Part shown: positions 53,259 to 62,761 of the stretch, piece after piece | Layout: every line of letters starts with the position of its first letter | How positions within the stretch are numbered: position 1 is the stretch's first letter | Source of the DNA: RHLJ01 sp965222205 | Lineage (GTDB): Bacteria > Bacteroidota > Rhodothermia > Balneolales > Balneolaceae | Assembly: GCA_965222205.1 (NCBI GenBank) | Contig: OZ244932.1 | Coordinates: 434,001-498,000, forward strand | Length of the DNA stretch: 64,000 nucleotides | Reading direction: 5' to 3' | Translations under genes and position numbers: made by a program | The notes under the pieces: generated by a model | Seen by the model: the letters and a program-made list of their open reading frames with translations, nothing else | The model's database searches: none | Told to the model about the DNA's origin: nothing

Positions 53259-55364
53259 TTGAAGGAATACACAATTCATACCGGGGCTTTTAACATAGGC
53301 GACGTTACCGTTCTACCTATGCAAAATGAGATCATAATAAATGAGAATTCAGTACCGATAGAGAATAAAGTGATGGAGGTTTTGGATTATCTTGCTTTGA
53401 ATTCAGATCGGGTAGTTACAAGGCAGGAGTTGCTTCAGGAAATTTGGAAGCAGGATTATGTTTCAGAGGAAGTGTTAACCCGGTGTATCTCAGTGTTGAG
53501 GCGCGTATTTAGCGATGACATAAAAGATCCTGGAGTCATAAAAACGATTCGAAAAAAAGGATATCAGTTGATAGCAGATGTGACTGTTAGTGATTCTGAT
53601 GGAAAGATTGAACGAGTTTCTGAAAGAAAAAAAAGTAACATGGGTATAGTTCTTTCGGTTTCAATACTAATACTCTTGTTTATTGGGAACACAATTTATA
53701 GTCTTGGGGATCAAAATGATTTTGTAGTATGGCAGGATTTCCCAACTGCAACCTCCAAAAAAAATGAAATTTTTCCTGCTATCTCGCCAGATGGCAGCCG
53801 TATAGCTTATACCATGTATTCAGATTCGATTACCAATCAGGATATAACAGTAGCTATTTCAGGGTTAGAAGGGAACAGTATTCGCATAACGAACCATCCT
53901 GGTAATGAGTTTGCACCTGTCTGGTCTCCGGATGGACGTTATATCGCCTATTTCAGGACCGAAGATGAAAAAAGCGGCATTTATAAAGTTCCGGCTCAGG
54001 GTGGGATGGAGGAAAAAATCGGGGTGCCTTATAACTTAATCGTACAGCATATGTCCTGGTCACCAGATGGAAAGCAAATAGCTTATGTTGATCGAGAATC
54101 ACTGGCAGATTCTTACAGTATTTATCTTATGAATGTTGAAAATGGTACAAAAACCAAGCTAACAACTCCTACTAATCAGCACTGGGGAGATTACGCCCCT
54201 TCCTTTAGCCCGGATGGAACCAAACTTTCTTTTATCAGGGGTGTTAGTGCCGGCACTCATGATATTTTTATTAATGATTTACAAAGCGGGGAAGAGCGTA
54301 GACTGACGTACGATACTCAGCGCACCCTTGGTCAGGTTTGGTCTAAAGATGATAGAATCATTTATTCGGCCTCGAGAGGTGGTACAGCCGAACTATGGAG
54401 TGTGTCAAAAAATGGAGGAGGGTCTACATGGTTGAATATTGCAGGGAGGTATCCAAGTATTGATAAAAAAGGTGATTTATTAGTTACAGAAGTATGGGAT
54501 CATGACTATGACATTATAAGTGTAGATGTGACCAATAGAGGGAATGCAGTACGTATCAGTAAAATAGTTGAGGGTCTTAATTCTACATTGGAGGATTTTT
54601 CTCCTGAGATAAGTAATGATGGACAAAAGCTGGCTTTTATTTCAAATCGCTCGGGCAATTTTGAAATTTATATTTATGATAAAAATGAACTTAGAGCGAC
54701 AAAAATTACTAATATAGATTCAAAGTATGTGAGCTCTCCTCATTGGTCATCAGATGATTCCCAACTCTTATTTAATGTCTTTACCCTTAAGGGAAATGCG
54801 GATATATATCATCTGGATATTGAAAGACAGCAATTAAAACAAATAACCACTAGTGCTTTTAACGAGATTACACCCCAATGGGCTTCCGGAGATAGGGGTT
54901 TTTATTTTAGTTCAAATCAAACACAGAAATGGGAGGTATGGTATTATGACCTTGAGAATAATTCTCAAAAGCAAATTACTAACAACGGTGGTTATGCAGT
55001 AGAGGTAGGATCCAATGAAAATATTTATTTCACAAAATTTGATTCAACGGGTATATGGGAGAAATCACTCATAACTGGACTAGAAAAAAGAATTATTGAA
55101 GATCTTCACTTGTTTGATTGGGGTAATTTTGTAATAACAGAACAGGGTATTTACTATATAAGTCGCATTTCTGCATCAGCTGATCCTTCATTAAGATTCT
55201 ATGATTTTGAGCTATCATCTACTGAATTAGTAATGAAGTTGAATAACATCCCGAACGTGGCGGGAATGAGTTTGTCAGGAGACAAAAAGAAAGTTCTTAT
55301 AACACAAAGAGTAAGTACGAATAGTGATGTAGTTCTTTATAAAAACACTAACTCACTGCGTTAG
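53259..55364 (+). CDS. Membrane-bound winged-helix regulator with PD40 propeller (CadC-like)
   Basis: A 701-residue transcription factor. An N-terminal trans_reg_C winged helix (residues 5-108, RVVTRQELLQEIWKQDYVSE, LRRVFSDDIKDPGVIKTIRKK) is followed by a transmembrane helix (about 127-148, MGIVLSVSILILLFIGNTIY) and a periplasmic WD40-like PD40/TolB propeller with many FSPDGTKLSF- and WSPDGRYIAY-type repeats. It would sense an envelope signal and bind DNA directly. The start is TTG, supported by the family N-terminal beta strands. It may control the divergent ASPIC gene or the M48 gene. Confidence 0.87.
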   Translation: MKEYTIHTGAFNIGDVTVLPMQNEIIINENSVPIENKVMEVLDYLALNSDRVVTRQELLQEIWKQDYVSEEVLTRCISVLRRVFSDDIKDPGVIKTIRKKGYQLIADVTVSDSDGKIERVSERKKSNMGIVLSVSILILLFIGNTIYSLGDQNDFVVWQDFPTATSKKNEIFPAISPDGSRIAYTMYSDSITNQDITVAISGLEGNSIRITNHPGNEFAPVWSPDGRYIAYFRTEDEKSGIYKVPAQGGMEEKIGVPYNLIVQHMSWSPDGKQIAYVDRESLADSYSIYLMNVENGTKTKLTTPTNQHWGDYAPSFSPDGTKLSFIRGVSAGTHDIFINDLQSGEERRLTYDTQRTLGQVWSKDDRIIYSASRGGTAELWSVSKNGGGSTWLNIAGRYPSIDKKGDLLVTEVWDHDYDIISVDVTNRGNAVRISKIVEGLNSTLEDFSPEISNDGQKLAFISNRSGNFEIYIYDKNELRATKITNIDSKYVSSPHWSSDDSQLLFNVFTLKGNADIYHLDIERQQLKQITTSAFNEITPQWASGDRGFYFSSNQTQKWEVWYYDLENNSQKQITNNGGYAVEVGSNENIYFTKFDSTGIWEKSLITGLEKRIIEDLHLFDWGNFVITEQGIYYISRISASADPSLRFYDFELSSTELVMKLNNIPNVAGMSLSGDKKKVLITQRVSTNSDVVLYKNTNSLR

Positions 55365-55632
55365 TAATAGTTTTAGTAAGTGGTTTTTTAGAATGGGAGC
55401 TTAGGTGAAGCATGACTCTGCAAAAGTATATTTAGAAATGCGATAAATCATACTTTATACTCTTAATGTTTTTAAATTGCTGGCATTGTTAGCAAAAAAG
55501 CTATGCCACCAAAAATTTGACATTCGCTTAACTCCCGAAGTAAATATATTAGGTCTTACACATTAACTTATAGAACCGTAGGGCCTATTATTTTATTAAC
55601 TTATTAGCTGTTAATTATTGAATAAAGATATT

Positions 55633-57120
55633 ATGAAACTCACAAAATACATTTATCTAATAATCGTGGCTGTGGTATTCAACTCAGCATGCGTATCTCT
55701 TCAGGTAAGTCCTGTTTCAGGGAATAAACGAGTATACGGGTATTCCTGGGAGCAGGAATTAGAAATTGGTCAGGAAGCTGATGGAGAAATAATTGCTCAG
55801 TATGGCTTATATGATGATCCTGAACTTTCAGACTATGTAGACCAACTTGGGCAGGAATTACTCGAAGTAAGCCATTTTAATCGGGAAGACACACCGGATG
55901 AATATCGAAATACAGAATTTACTTTTCGTGTGTTAAACAGTCCGGTAGTAAATGCGTTCGCACTGCCCGGAGGATACGTGTATGTGACAAGAGGACTGCT
56001 CGGACACCTGGATAATGAAGCACAATTAATGGTAGTGCTTGGGCACGAAATTGGTCATGTAGCAGCCAGGCATGCATCTCAAAGAGCAGCAGAACAGCAA
56101 TTAGGTCAACTGGCGATAATTGGTGGTGCAGTTCTGGGAGAATCCTTTGGCTTGGATGGAGGAAACATCCTTCAGTTAAGTAGCCAAACAGCGCAGCTCT
56201 TGTTTTTAAGTTATAGCCGGGATGATGAGCGGGAATCTGACCAACTTGGAGTCGAGTATTCGGCTATGGAAGGATATGAAGCAGCTGAAGGAGGAGAGTT
56301 CTTCACTTCCTTAAAACGTATCTCAGAAAAAGCGGGGCATAGCATCCCGTCTCATTTATCATCCCACCCGGATCCGGGCGAAAGAGAAGAAAATATTCCA
56401 AGATTAGCTGAAGAATGGGAAGAAAAGGGATATAGTCAGACCATCGTAAATAAAGAGAAATACATGAGCATGATAGACGGGCTTATGTATGGAGAGAATC
56501 CACGGGAAGGATTTGAGGAAGGCGGGGTGTTTTATCATCCCGAATTAGCGTTCGAATTTCCGGTTCCGGATGGATTTGTTGTATTTAACCAGCCAAGCGC
56601 AGTAATTCTTGTTAATGAAGCTCAGGATGCGATTGTACAATTTACTATCAGTTCTGAAAGTGAAAGCCCGGAAGATGCCGTTCAGGCTTTTCTGAATCAG
56701 GAAGGAATTACAACTATTGAAGAAGAGGCTATGAATGTAAATGGTTATACTGGTTACAAGGCTGAAGCTACCGCTCAGACTGAAGATGGAACTTCTTTAA
56801 CAATCGACCTTTCAGCAGTTGAGTACAACGGAAATATATACCAATTCTTAAGCTATACCGCTACTTCTCAGTTTGAAGATTACCGAAGTAGATTTGAATC
56901 TGTATTTAATGGATTTGAAGAAGTAACAGATTCCGATATTCTGAATGTTGAGCCCGTACGACTGGATTTGGTACGAGCCGAAAGAACAGCTGCTTTCTCA
57001 GAATTGCTTCCATCAAATCTTCCAATGAATATCGAGCCGTTGGATGTGGCCATTATTAATCAGGTCCAGCTGGATGAAACTATTCAAAGAGGAACTGTTT
57101 TAAAGATTCCTGTTCAATAA
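55633..57120 (+). CDS. M48-family metallopeptidase lipoprotein
   Basis: A 495-residue zinc peptidase with a lipobox at NSAC. The HExxH motif is in VLGHEIGHVAARHASQ (about residue 138) and the third ligand glutamate in RDDERESDQLGVEYSAMEGY. This is the BepA/LoiP-type periplasmic group, which cares for outer-membrane proteins. The C-terminal 200 residues, beyond the peptidase domain, include a beta-rich unit and a LysM-like tail (VAIINQVQLDETIQRGTVLKI). I start at ATG 55633; a TTG at 55618 is in frame. The 268-base gap before it has nothing I recognise. Confidence 0.91.
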   Translation: MKLTKYIYLIIVAVVFNSACVSLQVSPVSGNKRVYGYSWEQELEIGQEADGEIIAQYGLYDDPELSDYVDQLGQELLEVSHFNREDTPDEYRNTEFTFRVLNSPVVNAFALPGGYVYVTRGLLGHLDNEAQLMVVLGHEIGHVAARHASQRAAEQQLGQLAIIGGAVLGESFGLDGGNILQLSSQTAQLLFLSYSRDDERESDQLGVEYSAMEGYEAAEGGEFFTSLKRISEKAGHSIPSHLSSHPDPGEREENIPRLAEEWEEKGYSQTIVNKEKYMSMIDGLMYGENPREGFEEGGVFYHPELAFEFPVPDGFVVFNQPSAVILVNEAQDAIVQFTISSESESPEDAVQAFLNQEGITTIEEEAMNVNGYTGYKAEATAQTEDGTSLTIDLSAVEYNGNIYQFLSYTATSQFEDYRSRFESVFNGFEEVTDSDILNVEPVRLDLVRAERTAAFSELLPSNLPMNIEPLDVAIINQVQLDETIQRGTVLKIPVQ

Positions 57121-57343
57121 AAAAGAGGGGGCTTTTCAGGATACTCTCTGTGTTAATTAAAAGTAGATCAATTGATCTTGGAAGTAAGGTTTTGAGAGAA
57201 GGAAAATCCTGCCAGAATATAAAACTGTTCAGAGTTGGGGTTAAAGATAACCGTCTCTGGATAATGACAGCCAGAACAGCTATTAATGATACAATTAGTT
57301 TTTCCGTAACTTCATTTTATAAAATTCATGTTGCCATAAGTCT

Positions 57344-57351
57344 TATCTTTG
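57344..57351 (+). promoter_or_regulatory. Candidate -7 element of purB promoter
   Basis: TATCTTTG matches the Bacteroidota -7 consensus TAnnTTTG exactly, 38 bases before the purB start. A good -33 TTTG was not found at the expected spacing, so this is weak. Confidence 0.25.
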
Positions 57352-57388
57352 TGCGCGAACTAACTTACATCAAAGAAAAATTACAGGT

Positions 57389-58684
57389 ATGATTTCAAGA
57401 TATGCCCGAAAGGAAATGTCAGATATATGGACAGAACAAAATCAATTTCAGGCATGGCTTGAGGTTGAGCTAGCTGCTTGTTGGGCATGGGCTAAACTTG
57501 GAACTATCCCGATGGAGGATGTGGATAAACTTTATCAAAAGGCATCCTTCAAGTTAGATCGAATCAAAGAAATTGAAGAGAAAACACGTCACGATGTAGT
57601 CGCCTTCACACGAGCTGTTTCAGAAACACTCGGCGAAGAAAAAAAATGGATTCACTTCGGACTTACCTCCACCGATGTGGTTGATACCGCCTGGGGAGTA
57701 CGGTTGAAACAGGCTAATAAGCTACTACTTGCTGATCTTGAACGAATCATTTCTGTATTAAAAGAAAAAGCACAGAAACATAAGTACACCGTGATGATGG
57801 GGCGTACGCATGGTATTCACGCCGAACCTACTACTTTTGGGCTGAAATGTGCGCTTTGGTATTCGGAAATGATTCGGAATCTGGAGCGATTCAAAAAAGC
57901 AGCTGCTGATGTTGAGTTCGGAAAACTCTCCGGCTCTGTGGGAACCTTCGCTAACATTCCACCCGAAGTAGAAGAGTTTACTTGTGAGAAATTGGGCTTA
58001 ACTCCGGCACCCATCTCAACTCAGACTTTACAGCGGGACAGGCATGCGCATTATGTTTCCACACTCGCCTTAATCGGATCAACCATGGAGAAAATGGCGG
58101 TGGAAGTTCGTCACCTTCAGCGTAGCGAAGTTCGGGAAGCGGAAGAAGCATTTCGAAAAGGGCAAAAGGGTTCCTCTTCGATGCCCCATAAACGAAACCC
58201 TATCAGCTCAGAAAATATTTCGGGGTGCGCGCGGGTACTTCGGGGGTACATGGTTACAGCATTTGAAAATATTCCGCTTTGGCACGAACGAGATATTTCA
58301 CACTCTTCCGCGGAGCGAATTGTTCTTCCAGATGCAACCATTCTCCTCGATTACATGCTGAATCGTTTTGCTAATGTGATAGAGAACCTGGTGGTTTTCG
58401 AAGAGAATATGGAAGCGAATATCTGGAAAACACACGGGCTGGTATTCTCACAGCGTGTACTCAATAAATTGATTGAACAAGGAATTGTACGTGAGGAAGC
58501 TTACGATGCGGTACAACCGCTGGCCATGCAATCCTGGGAGAATCAGATTCCTTTTAAACCCTTAATCGAAGGGGATGAGTACATAATGTCAAAGCTAAGT
58601 CAGGATGAAATTGATAATGCATTCGATTTAGATCACCACACCCGAAACGTGGATGTTATCTTTGAGAGGGTTGGGTTGAGTTAG
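57389..58684 (+). CDS. purB: Adenylosuccinate lyase
   Basis: A 431-residue purine enzyme that cleaves fumarate from SAICAR and adenylosuccinate. The fumarase/aspartase-superfamily signature GSSSMPHKRNPIS is intact, along with TRHDVVAFTRAV, FGLTSTDVVDTAWG and GRTHGIHAEPTTFG. The length fits the Bacillus-type short PurB. Its stop overlaps the convergent small exported gene by four bases. A gap of 268 bases precedes it; an AGATCAA-TTGATCT palindrome at 57165 is there, and no other gene was supported. Confidence 0.96.
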   Translation: MISRYARKEMSDIWTEQNQFQAWLEVELAACWAWAKLGTIPMEDVDKLYQKASFKLDRIKEIEEKTRHDVVAFTRAVSETLGEEKKWIHFGLTSTDVVDTAWGVRLKQANKLLLADLERIISVLKEKAQKHKYTVMMGRTHGIHAEPTTFGLKCALWYSEMIRNLERFKKAAADVEFGKLSGSVGTFANIPPEVEEFTCEKLGLTPAPISTQTLQRDRHAHYVSTLALIGSTMEKMAVEVRHLQRSEVREAEEAFRKGQKGSSSMPHKRNPISSENISGCARVLRGYMVTAFENIPLWHERDISHSSAERIVLPDATILLDYMLNRFANVIENLVVFEENMEANIWKTHGLVFSQRVLNKLIEQGIVREEAYDAVQPLAMQSWENQIPFKPLIEGDEYIMSKLSQDEIDNAFDLDHHTRNVDVIFERVGLS

Positions 58685-59025
58685 TCTCTGATTCTAACCC
58701 ATTCAACTAAAGCTCTGTTTTTTACAGTCGGGTCGCATCCGGTTATATGGATGTCCAATTTTTTTCCATTTAAATAGCTCTCTAAAACAATGTCAAACAT
58801 TCGATTGATTGTATCATTATTAGTCGAATTTACCCTCATAACAACTCCATTGGAATCACAGTTATGAGAAAAATTTTCGGCTATGAATTCAAAGGAGAGG
58901 GAAGTATCCAATTGATAAACGGATTTTATTGATAACCCTAAAGTATCGCCCTTAACAGGTACAATTTGTGCATTACACAATAAGGGTATACTAAGCGTAC
59001 TTAGTAAAAAGAAAAATACTTTCAT
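58681..59025 (-). CDS. Small exported protein of unknown function
   Basis: A 114-residue protein with a signal peptide (ending CNAQ at residue 19) and two cysteines in the mature part (HNCDSNG, ITGCDPTVKN), which could form a disulfide. It has a beta-rich pattern and no recognised domain. It is ten bases after menE and so may be the last gene of the menA-menC-menE operon. Its stop overlaps that of purB. Confidence 0.7.
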   Translation of the reverse strand: MKVFFFLLSTLSIPLLCNAQIVPVKGDTLGLSIKSVYQLDTSLSFEFIAENFSHNCDSNGVVMRVNSTNNDTINRMFDIVLESYLNGKKLDIHITGCDPTVKNRALVEWVRIRD

Positions 59026-59035
59026 TTTTTTAAAG

Positions 59036-60523
59036 TTAGAACGTGGATCCTTTTAAAAGCAGATTCCGCTTTACTTTTCCGGTAGCAGTTCGGGGAATTT
59101 CTTTAATAATTTTCAATTCTTTGGGCAATTTGAAATCTACAAGTTCATCCTTTAATTGCTCACGGATTTCATCCAAATTTGGAGTTTTACCATTGGAGAG
59201 TGTTACAAATGCAGCCACTTTTTGACCCCATTCTTCATCGGGGATTCCAAGTACAACCGCTTCTTTTATAGAAGGAAGTTTTTGAATGGCCTCTTCAACT
59301 TCAATCGGATTGACATTCTCTCCACCGGTAATGATCAGGTCAGTTCTTCGCGACTCAATGAACACCATATCAAAAGTATTTCGGTGACCATAATCTCCGG
59401 TGTTGAACCAGCCCTTCTTATCAAAACGTCCTTTATTGTCCTCCTTGTGATAGTATCCATCAAAAACCTGCGGACCTTTTAACCAAATGGAGCCAGACTG
59501 ATTTCTCCCCATCACTTTCCCGTTATCATCTCTGATTTGAAGTTCATTGGGAGGGAATGGTTTGCCCACGCTTTTCATCGGAATGTATGCCCCGGAAGGC
59601 GCCAGCGTTGGATTCGCTGCAATTTGTGCACAGGTCTCAGTCATTCCGTAGGAAGAAACTACCGGGATTCCACGCTCAACCGCTTTGCTGAGTAGGGAAG
59701 AACTGGTTGGACCTCCACCAAGCAGAATCGCTTTAAAGTCACGATGCGTTTTAAAAAGCGGGTCGTTTAACAATCGTTTCAACATAGTAGGCACCAGAGA
59801 AGCAGCCTGGAATCGGGTGTTTTCCCCCAGAAATTCTTTAATCATCTCTTCATGAAAAACATCCATGCGATAAATGCCGGTTCTATAAATCAATGATCGG
59901 AGTATGATTGAAATTCCACCTATATGATTTAAAGGGAGGCAAAGCAGCCAGAAGTGATTTAGATCCGGTTTGAAGTTTTTGGCAGATGACTTAGCTGCGG
60001 CAAACATCTGTTTACGCTTTAGCGGCACAATTTTCGGTTTCGATGATGTGCCGGAAGTAAAGAAGTATCCAAATACGTCCGAATCTTTGATTTTAGATTC
60101 ATCAGGGAGTTTCATGTCTCTGATATCGAAGGTGAACGCGTTCAGGAAGAAGTTTTCATCCATGTGAATAACATCATCCCCCTGGAGTTTGCCTCGGTTT
60201 TTCGAGTCACAAAAAATCAGGCTTGGACTAAGTTCTAATATCTGGGCTTCCAATTCTTTTTGAGGGAGCTTGGTATTTAAAGGAATGAAAGGGATGCCCA
60301 GTTTCCAGCAGGCGGCTATAGAGAAAATCAGCATGTCGGATGATTCCGATAGAAATGCTACGGGCCATTTTACAGAATCAGATTTTCGTTCAACAATATC
60401 CTGGAAAAAAGCGGTAAACCGATCCAGATCACTGTAAGTAAACATGCCATGTTGAGAGGTAAGGAAAACCAGTTCAGGATCTGTTTTCTTAAACTCAAAA
60501 ATATGTAGGCGCGATTTAAACAC
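59036..60523 (-). CDS. menE: o-Succinylbenzoate-CoA ligase
   Basis: A 495-residue AMP-forming ligase that activates o-succinylbenzoate in menaquinone synthesis. ANL motifs are FTSGTSSKPKIVPL, SSYGMTETCAQIAA and GWFNTGDYGHRNTF. On sequence alone it could be another acyl-CoA ligase, but the position directly after menC supports MenE. It starts at GTG one base after the menC stop. menB, menD and menF are not in the window. Confidence 0.9.
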   Translation of the reverse strand: MFKSRLHIFEFKKTDPELVFLTSQHGMFTYSDLDRFTAFFQDIVERKSDSVKWPVAFLSESSDMLIFSIAACWKLGIPFIPLNTKLPQKELEAQILELSPSLIFCDSKNRGKLQGDDVIHMDENFFLNAFTFDIRDMKLPDESKIKDSDVFGYFFTSGTSSKPKIVPLKRKQMFAAAKSSAKNFKPDLNHFWLLCLPLNHIGGISIILRSLIYRTGIYRMDVFHEEMIKEFLGENTRFQAASLVPTMLKRLLNDPLFKTHRDFKAILLGGGPTSSSLLSKAVERGIPVVSSYGMTETCAQIAANPTLAPSGAYIPMKSVGKPFPPNELQIRDDNGKVMGRNQSGSIWLKGPQVFDGYYHKEDNKGRFDKKGWFNTGDYGHRNTFDMVFIESRRTDLIITGGENVNPIEVEEAIQKLPSIKEAVVLGIPDEEWGQKVAAFVTLSNGKTPNLDEIREQLKDELVDFKLPKELKIIKEIPRTATGKVKRNLLLKGSTF

Positions 60524-60524
60524 G

Positions 60525-61592
60525 TTAAATTTCTTCCAAAAAAGTTAGGTCGATAGAGTTGCCGATTCCCTGAGTTTCAGAGATAATATAAAAGCCATTT
60601 GTGATTGTTTCTGAATGGGCTCCCTGTTCTTTTAACAGAGATCCTGTTGCAAGTCCGTGTGCAAAAACTTTTGTTCCTAACCCGGATGCCAAAACTGCTG
60701 ATGTCTTCCTTCCAATTATCCCGTCCAAACTTGTAGTGAATACAACTTCTATATTATGAGTACCTGCAAGCTCTTTTGTTACGGCAATGTTTTCAAAAAG
60801 CCCCATTAACGTAGGTTTTATTATAATTATATCACAATTATTCTGCTGTATTAGTTCATGTGCCAGCTTTTTGTTCCTAAGAGATTCGTCAGCTGCAATA
60901 TTAATTTGTGTACGTTCTTTCACCCATGCTAAACCATCAATATCAGCAGCAGGAACAGGTTGTTCGCAATATTCGATATCTAAATGCTCAATTGAAGTTA
61001 AGTATTCCACTGCTGTTGCTTTATCCCAGGCTTGGTTGGCATCAAGTCTCAATTTGATGTCCGGATATGTTTTTCTGATGAATTCCAGAGCTGATTTTTC
61101 TTTGTTGAAATCAGCTCCTACCTTAAGCTTAAAAGTATCAAAACCTTCTTCTTTCTTTTGTTGGATGTGAACAAGCATTGAATTCTCAGGTTGAATTCCA
61201 ATAGCAGTGTTGCACTTTACTGAAGGTTCATTCAGCCCAAAAAGATATTCAGCAAGCGATTTATCTTCTTTTTTGGATTGGAAATCATGCCACAAGGTAT
61301 CCAGTCCAAAGCTCAAAGACGGGAATTGATGAATCTGATCAAGGACCGTAATTATTTGTCTGGCATCATTATTTAGAAAAGCATTCTCCAGGAATTTTTT
61401 GTTTTGCTGAAGTATTACTTCAACCTGTCCAAGAGTTTCGGCTGAAAAACCTGGAAGCGGGGCAACCTCACCTAAAGCCTGAATGCCCTCATACTCAAAA
61501 ACCAATACTATCCCGTCACGCACTCTAAACTCATCTGTGGCTGTCTTAAAAGGTTTTTTGAATGGGATCCTATATTTAAAATATTTAAGCAT
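60525..61592 (-). CDS. menC: o-Succinylbenzoate synthase
   Basis: A 355-residue enolase-superfamily enzyme that dehydrates SHCHC to o-succinylbenzoate. The catalytic lysine pair is in FDTFKLKVGAD, and the metal ligands are in LRLDANQAW, EYCEQPV and IAADES; the second lysine region is IIIKPTLMG. The start overlaps the menA stop by one base (TGATG). Middle gene of the menaquinone operon. Confidence 0.92.
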   Translation of the reverse strand: MLKYFKYRIPFKKPFKTATDEFRVRDGIVLVFEYEGIQALGEVAPLPGFSAETLGQVEVILQQNKKFLENAFLNNDARQIITVLDQIHQFPSLSFGLDTLWHDFQSKKEDKSLAEYLFGLNEPSVKCNTAIGIQPENSMLVHIQQKKEEGFDTFKLKVGADFNKEKSALEFIRKTYPDIKLRLDANQAWDKATAVEYLTSIEHLDIEYCEQPVPAADIDGLAWVKERTQINIAADESLRNKKLAHELIQQNNCDIIIIKPTLMGLFENIAVTKELAGTHNIEVVFTTSLDGIIGRKTSAVLASGLGTKVFAHGLATGSLLKEQGAHSETITNGFYIISETQGIGNSIDLTFLEEI

Positions 61593-62476
61593 CAGTTCAG
61601 GATAATTCCAACGGCGAATAAGATTCCAAAAATAGCCATAAACCGGGCAGTACGTTCAAGCAGTCCATTCAGGTTTCTCTTATCAGTTTCCGTCCACACT
61701 TTGCGGATATGAATTATTGCAATAGGGAATACCAGAAAAGGAAGGAAAATCCAGGGCTCATATTCTAAACGAAAATAAAAGTGGGGCGGGATCGCATAGG
61801 CGAGTAAAAGCATCAAAGTATATTCCCATTTAAGAGCGGTTTCACCAAAAAGTACCCCCAGAGTTCTTTTTCCTGCAATGGCATCCTGCTCCACATCACG
61901 GAGATTATTGATTACAAGAATATTGGTGCACAAGGCACCCACTGCCAGCGAAGCCCAAAATGAAGCTTCAGACCACTCCAGAGCGTTTACATAATAGGTT
62001 GTCATTACAGCTACAATTCCAAAGAATATGAAAACAAATACATCGCCAAGACCATTATATCCCAGGGGATAAGGGCCTCCGGTATAAAGAACTCCAAATA
62101 ATAAAGAGAGCAAGCCTATCACTAATACAATCCATCCGCCAATCCAGACCAAATACAATCCAAACAGGAAAGCCAGCGACATACTCATGATGGTTGCGTT
62201 TAGCATTGCTTTGGGAGAGATGAGTCCCGAAGCTGTAGCACGTTGAAAACCGATGCGATCTTCTGTGTCCGCGCCTTTTATAAAATCGAAATAGTCGTTC
62301 GCGAAGTTGGTACCGATTTGAATAAGAAAAGCGCAGAGTAAAGCGATACTTGTTGCATCAAAAGAAAGGGCATTATTGTTCCATGCAATTCCTGCTCCCA
62401 CCAACACCGGAGTGAAGGCTGCTGCAAGTGTTTTAGGTCGGGCTGCTTCTACCCAAAGCGAGATATTTTTTGACAC
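61592..62476 (-). CDS. menA: 1,4-dihydroxy-2-naphthoate polyprenyltransferase
   Basis: A 294-residue UbiA-family membrane prenyltransferase that attaches the isoprenoid tail to make demethylmenaquinone. The two aspartate-rich motifs are NFANDYFDFIKGAD and NNLRDVEQDAIAGKRTLG. About eight membrane helices are present. I start at GTG 62476, giving the family N terminus VSKNISLWVEAARPKTL; a TTG at 62524 would add 16 residues that do not look like the family. First of the menA-menC-menE operon; upstream is the divergent glutamine synthetase gene. Confidence 0.93.
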   Translation of the reverse strand: MSKNISLWVEAARPKTLAAAFTPVLVGAGIAWNNNALSFDATSIALLCAFLIQIGTNFANDYFDFIKGADTEDRIGFQRATASGLISPKAMLNATIMSMSLAFLFGLYLVWIGGWIVLVIGLLSLLFGVLYTGGPYPLGYNGLGDVFVFIFFGIVAVMTTYYVNALEWSEASFWASLAVGALCTNILVINNLRDVEQDAIAGKRTLGVLFGETALKWEYTLMLLLAYAIPPHFYFRLEYEPWIFLPFLVFPIAIIHIRKVWTETDKRNLNGLLERTARFMAIFGILFAVGIILN

Positions 62477-62687
62477 TAAACTGAAAAATTTTACTGAATT
62501 GGAATGTGGATAAATGCAGAACAAAGATAATGCATTTGTGTTCCCCTAAAAATGATAAGAATAACGAAATGAGAACTTAATTTTTTAAGCAAATGAATAG
62601 TTAGATAAGCTAGACACGAATTATTTTAAGTGGAAGCGCTTTTATGCCTGCGTAATTTAAATGTTAATAATTTTTAGTCTAATTTAA

Positions 62688-62719
62688 TTGAGTGTTTCCT
62701 AAAAAGTACTTTATATTTA
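62688..62719 (+). promoter_or_regulatory. Candidate promoter of the glutamine synthetase gene
   Basis: TTG (62688) and TATATTTA (62712) are 21 bases apart, close to the Bacteroidota -33/-7 pattern of TTTG and TAnnTTTG with one mismatch in the -7 element. The start codon is 43 bases on. It lies in the 285-base menA/glnA divergent region (62477-62761). Confidence 0.35.
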
Positions 62720-62761
62720 TGCTTAATTTTATCATTAATCAAACAACAAAATTATATAAGA

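Noticed and set aside
57150..57392. 80-residue ORF before purB on the + strand
   Set aside because: It overlaps the purB start, has no family features or ribosome-binding site, and its composition looks like translated intergenic DNA.
62632..62649. Sigma-54 promoter (GG...GC) before the glutamine synthetase gene
   Set aside because: TGG and TGC are present, but the GG-GC spacing is two bases too long and the intervening consensus is missing.
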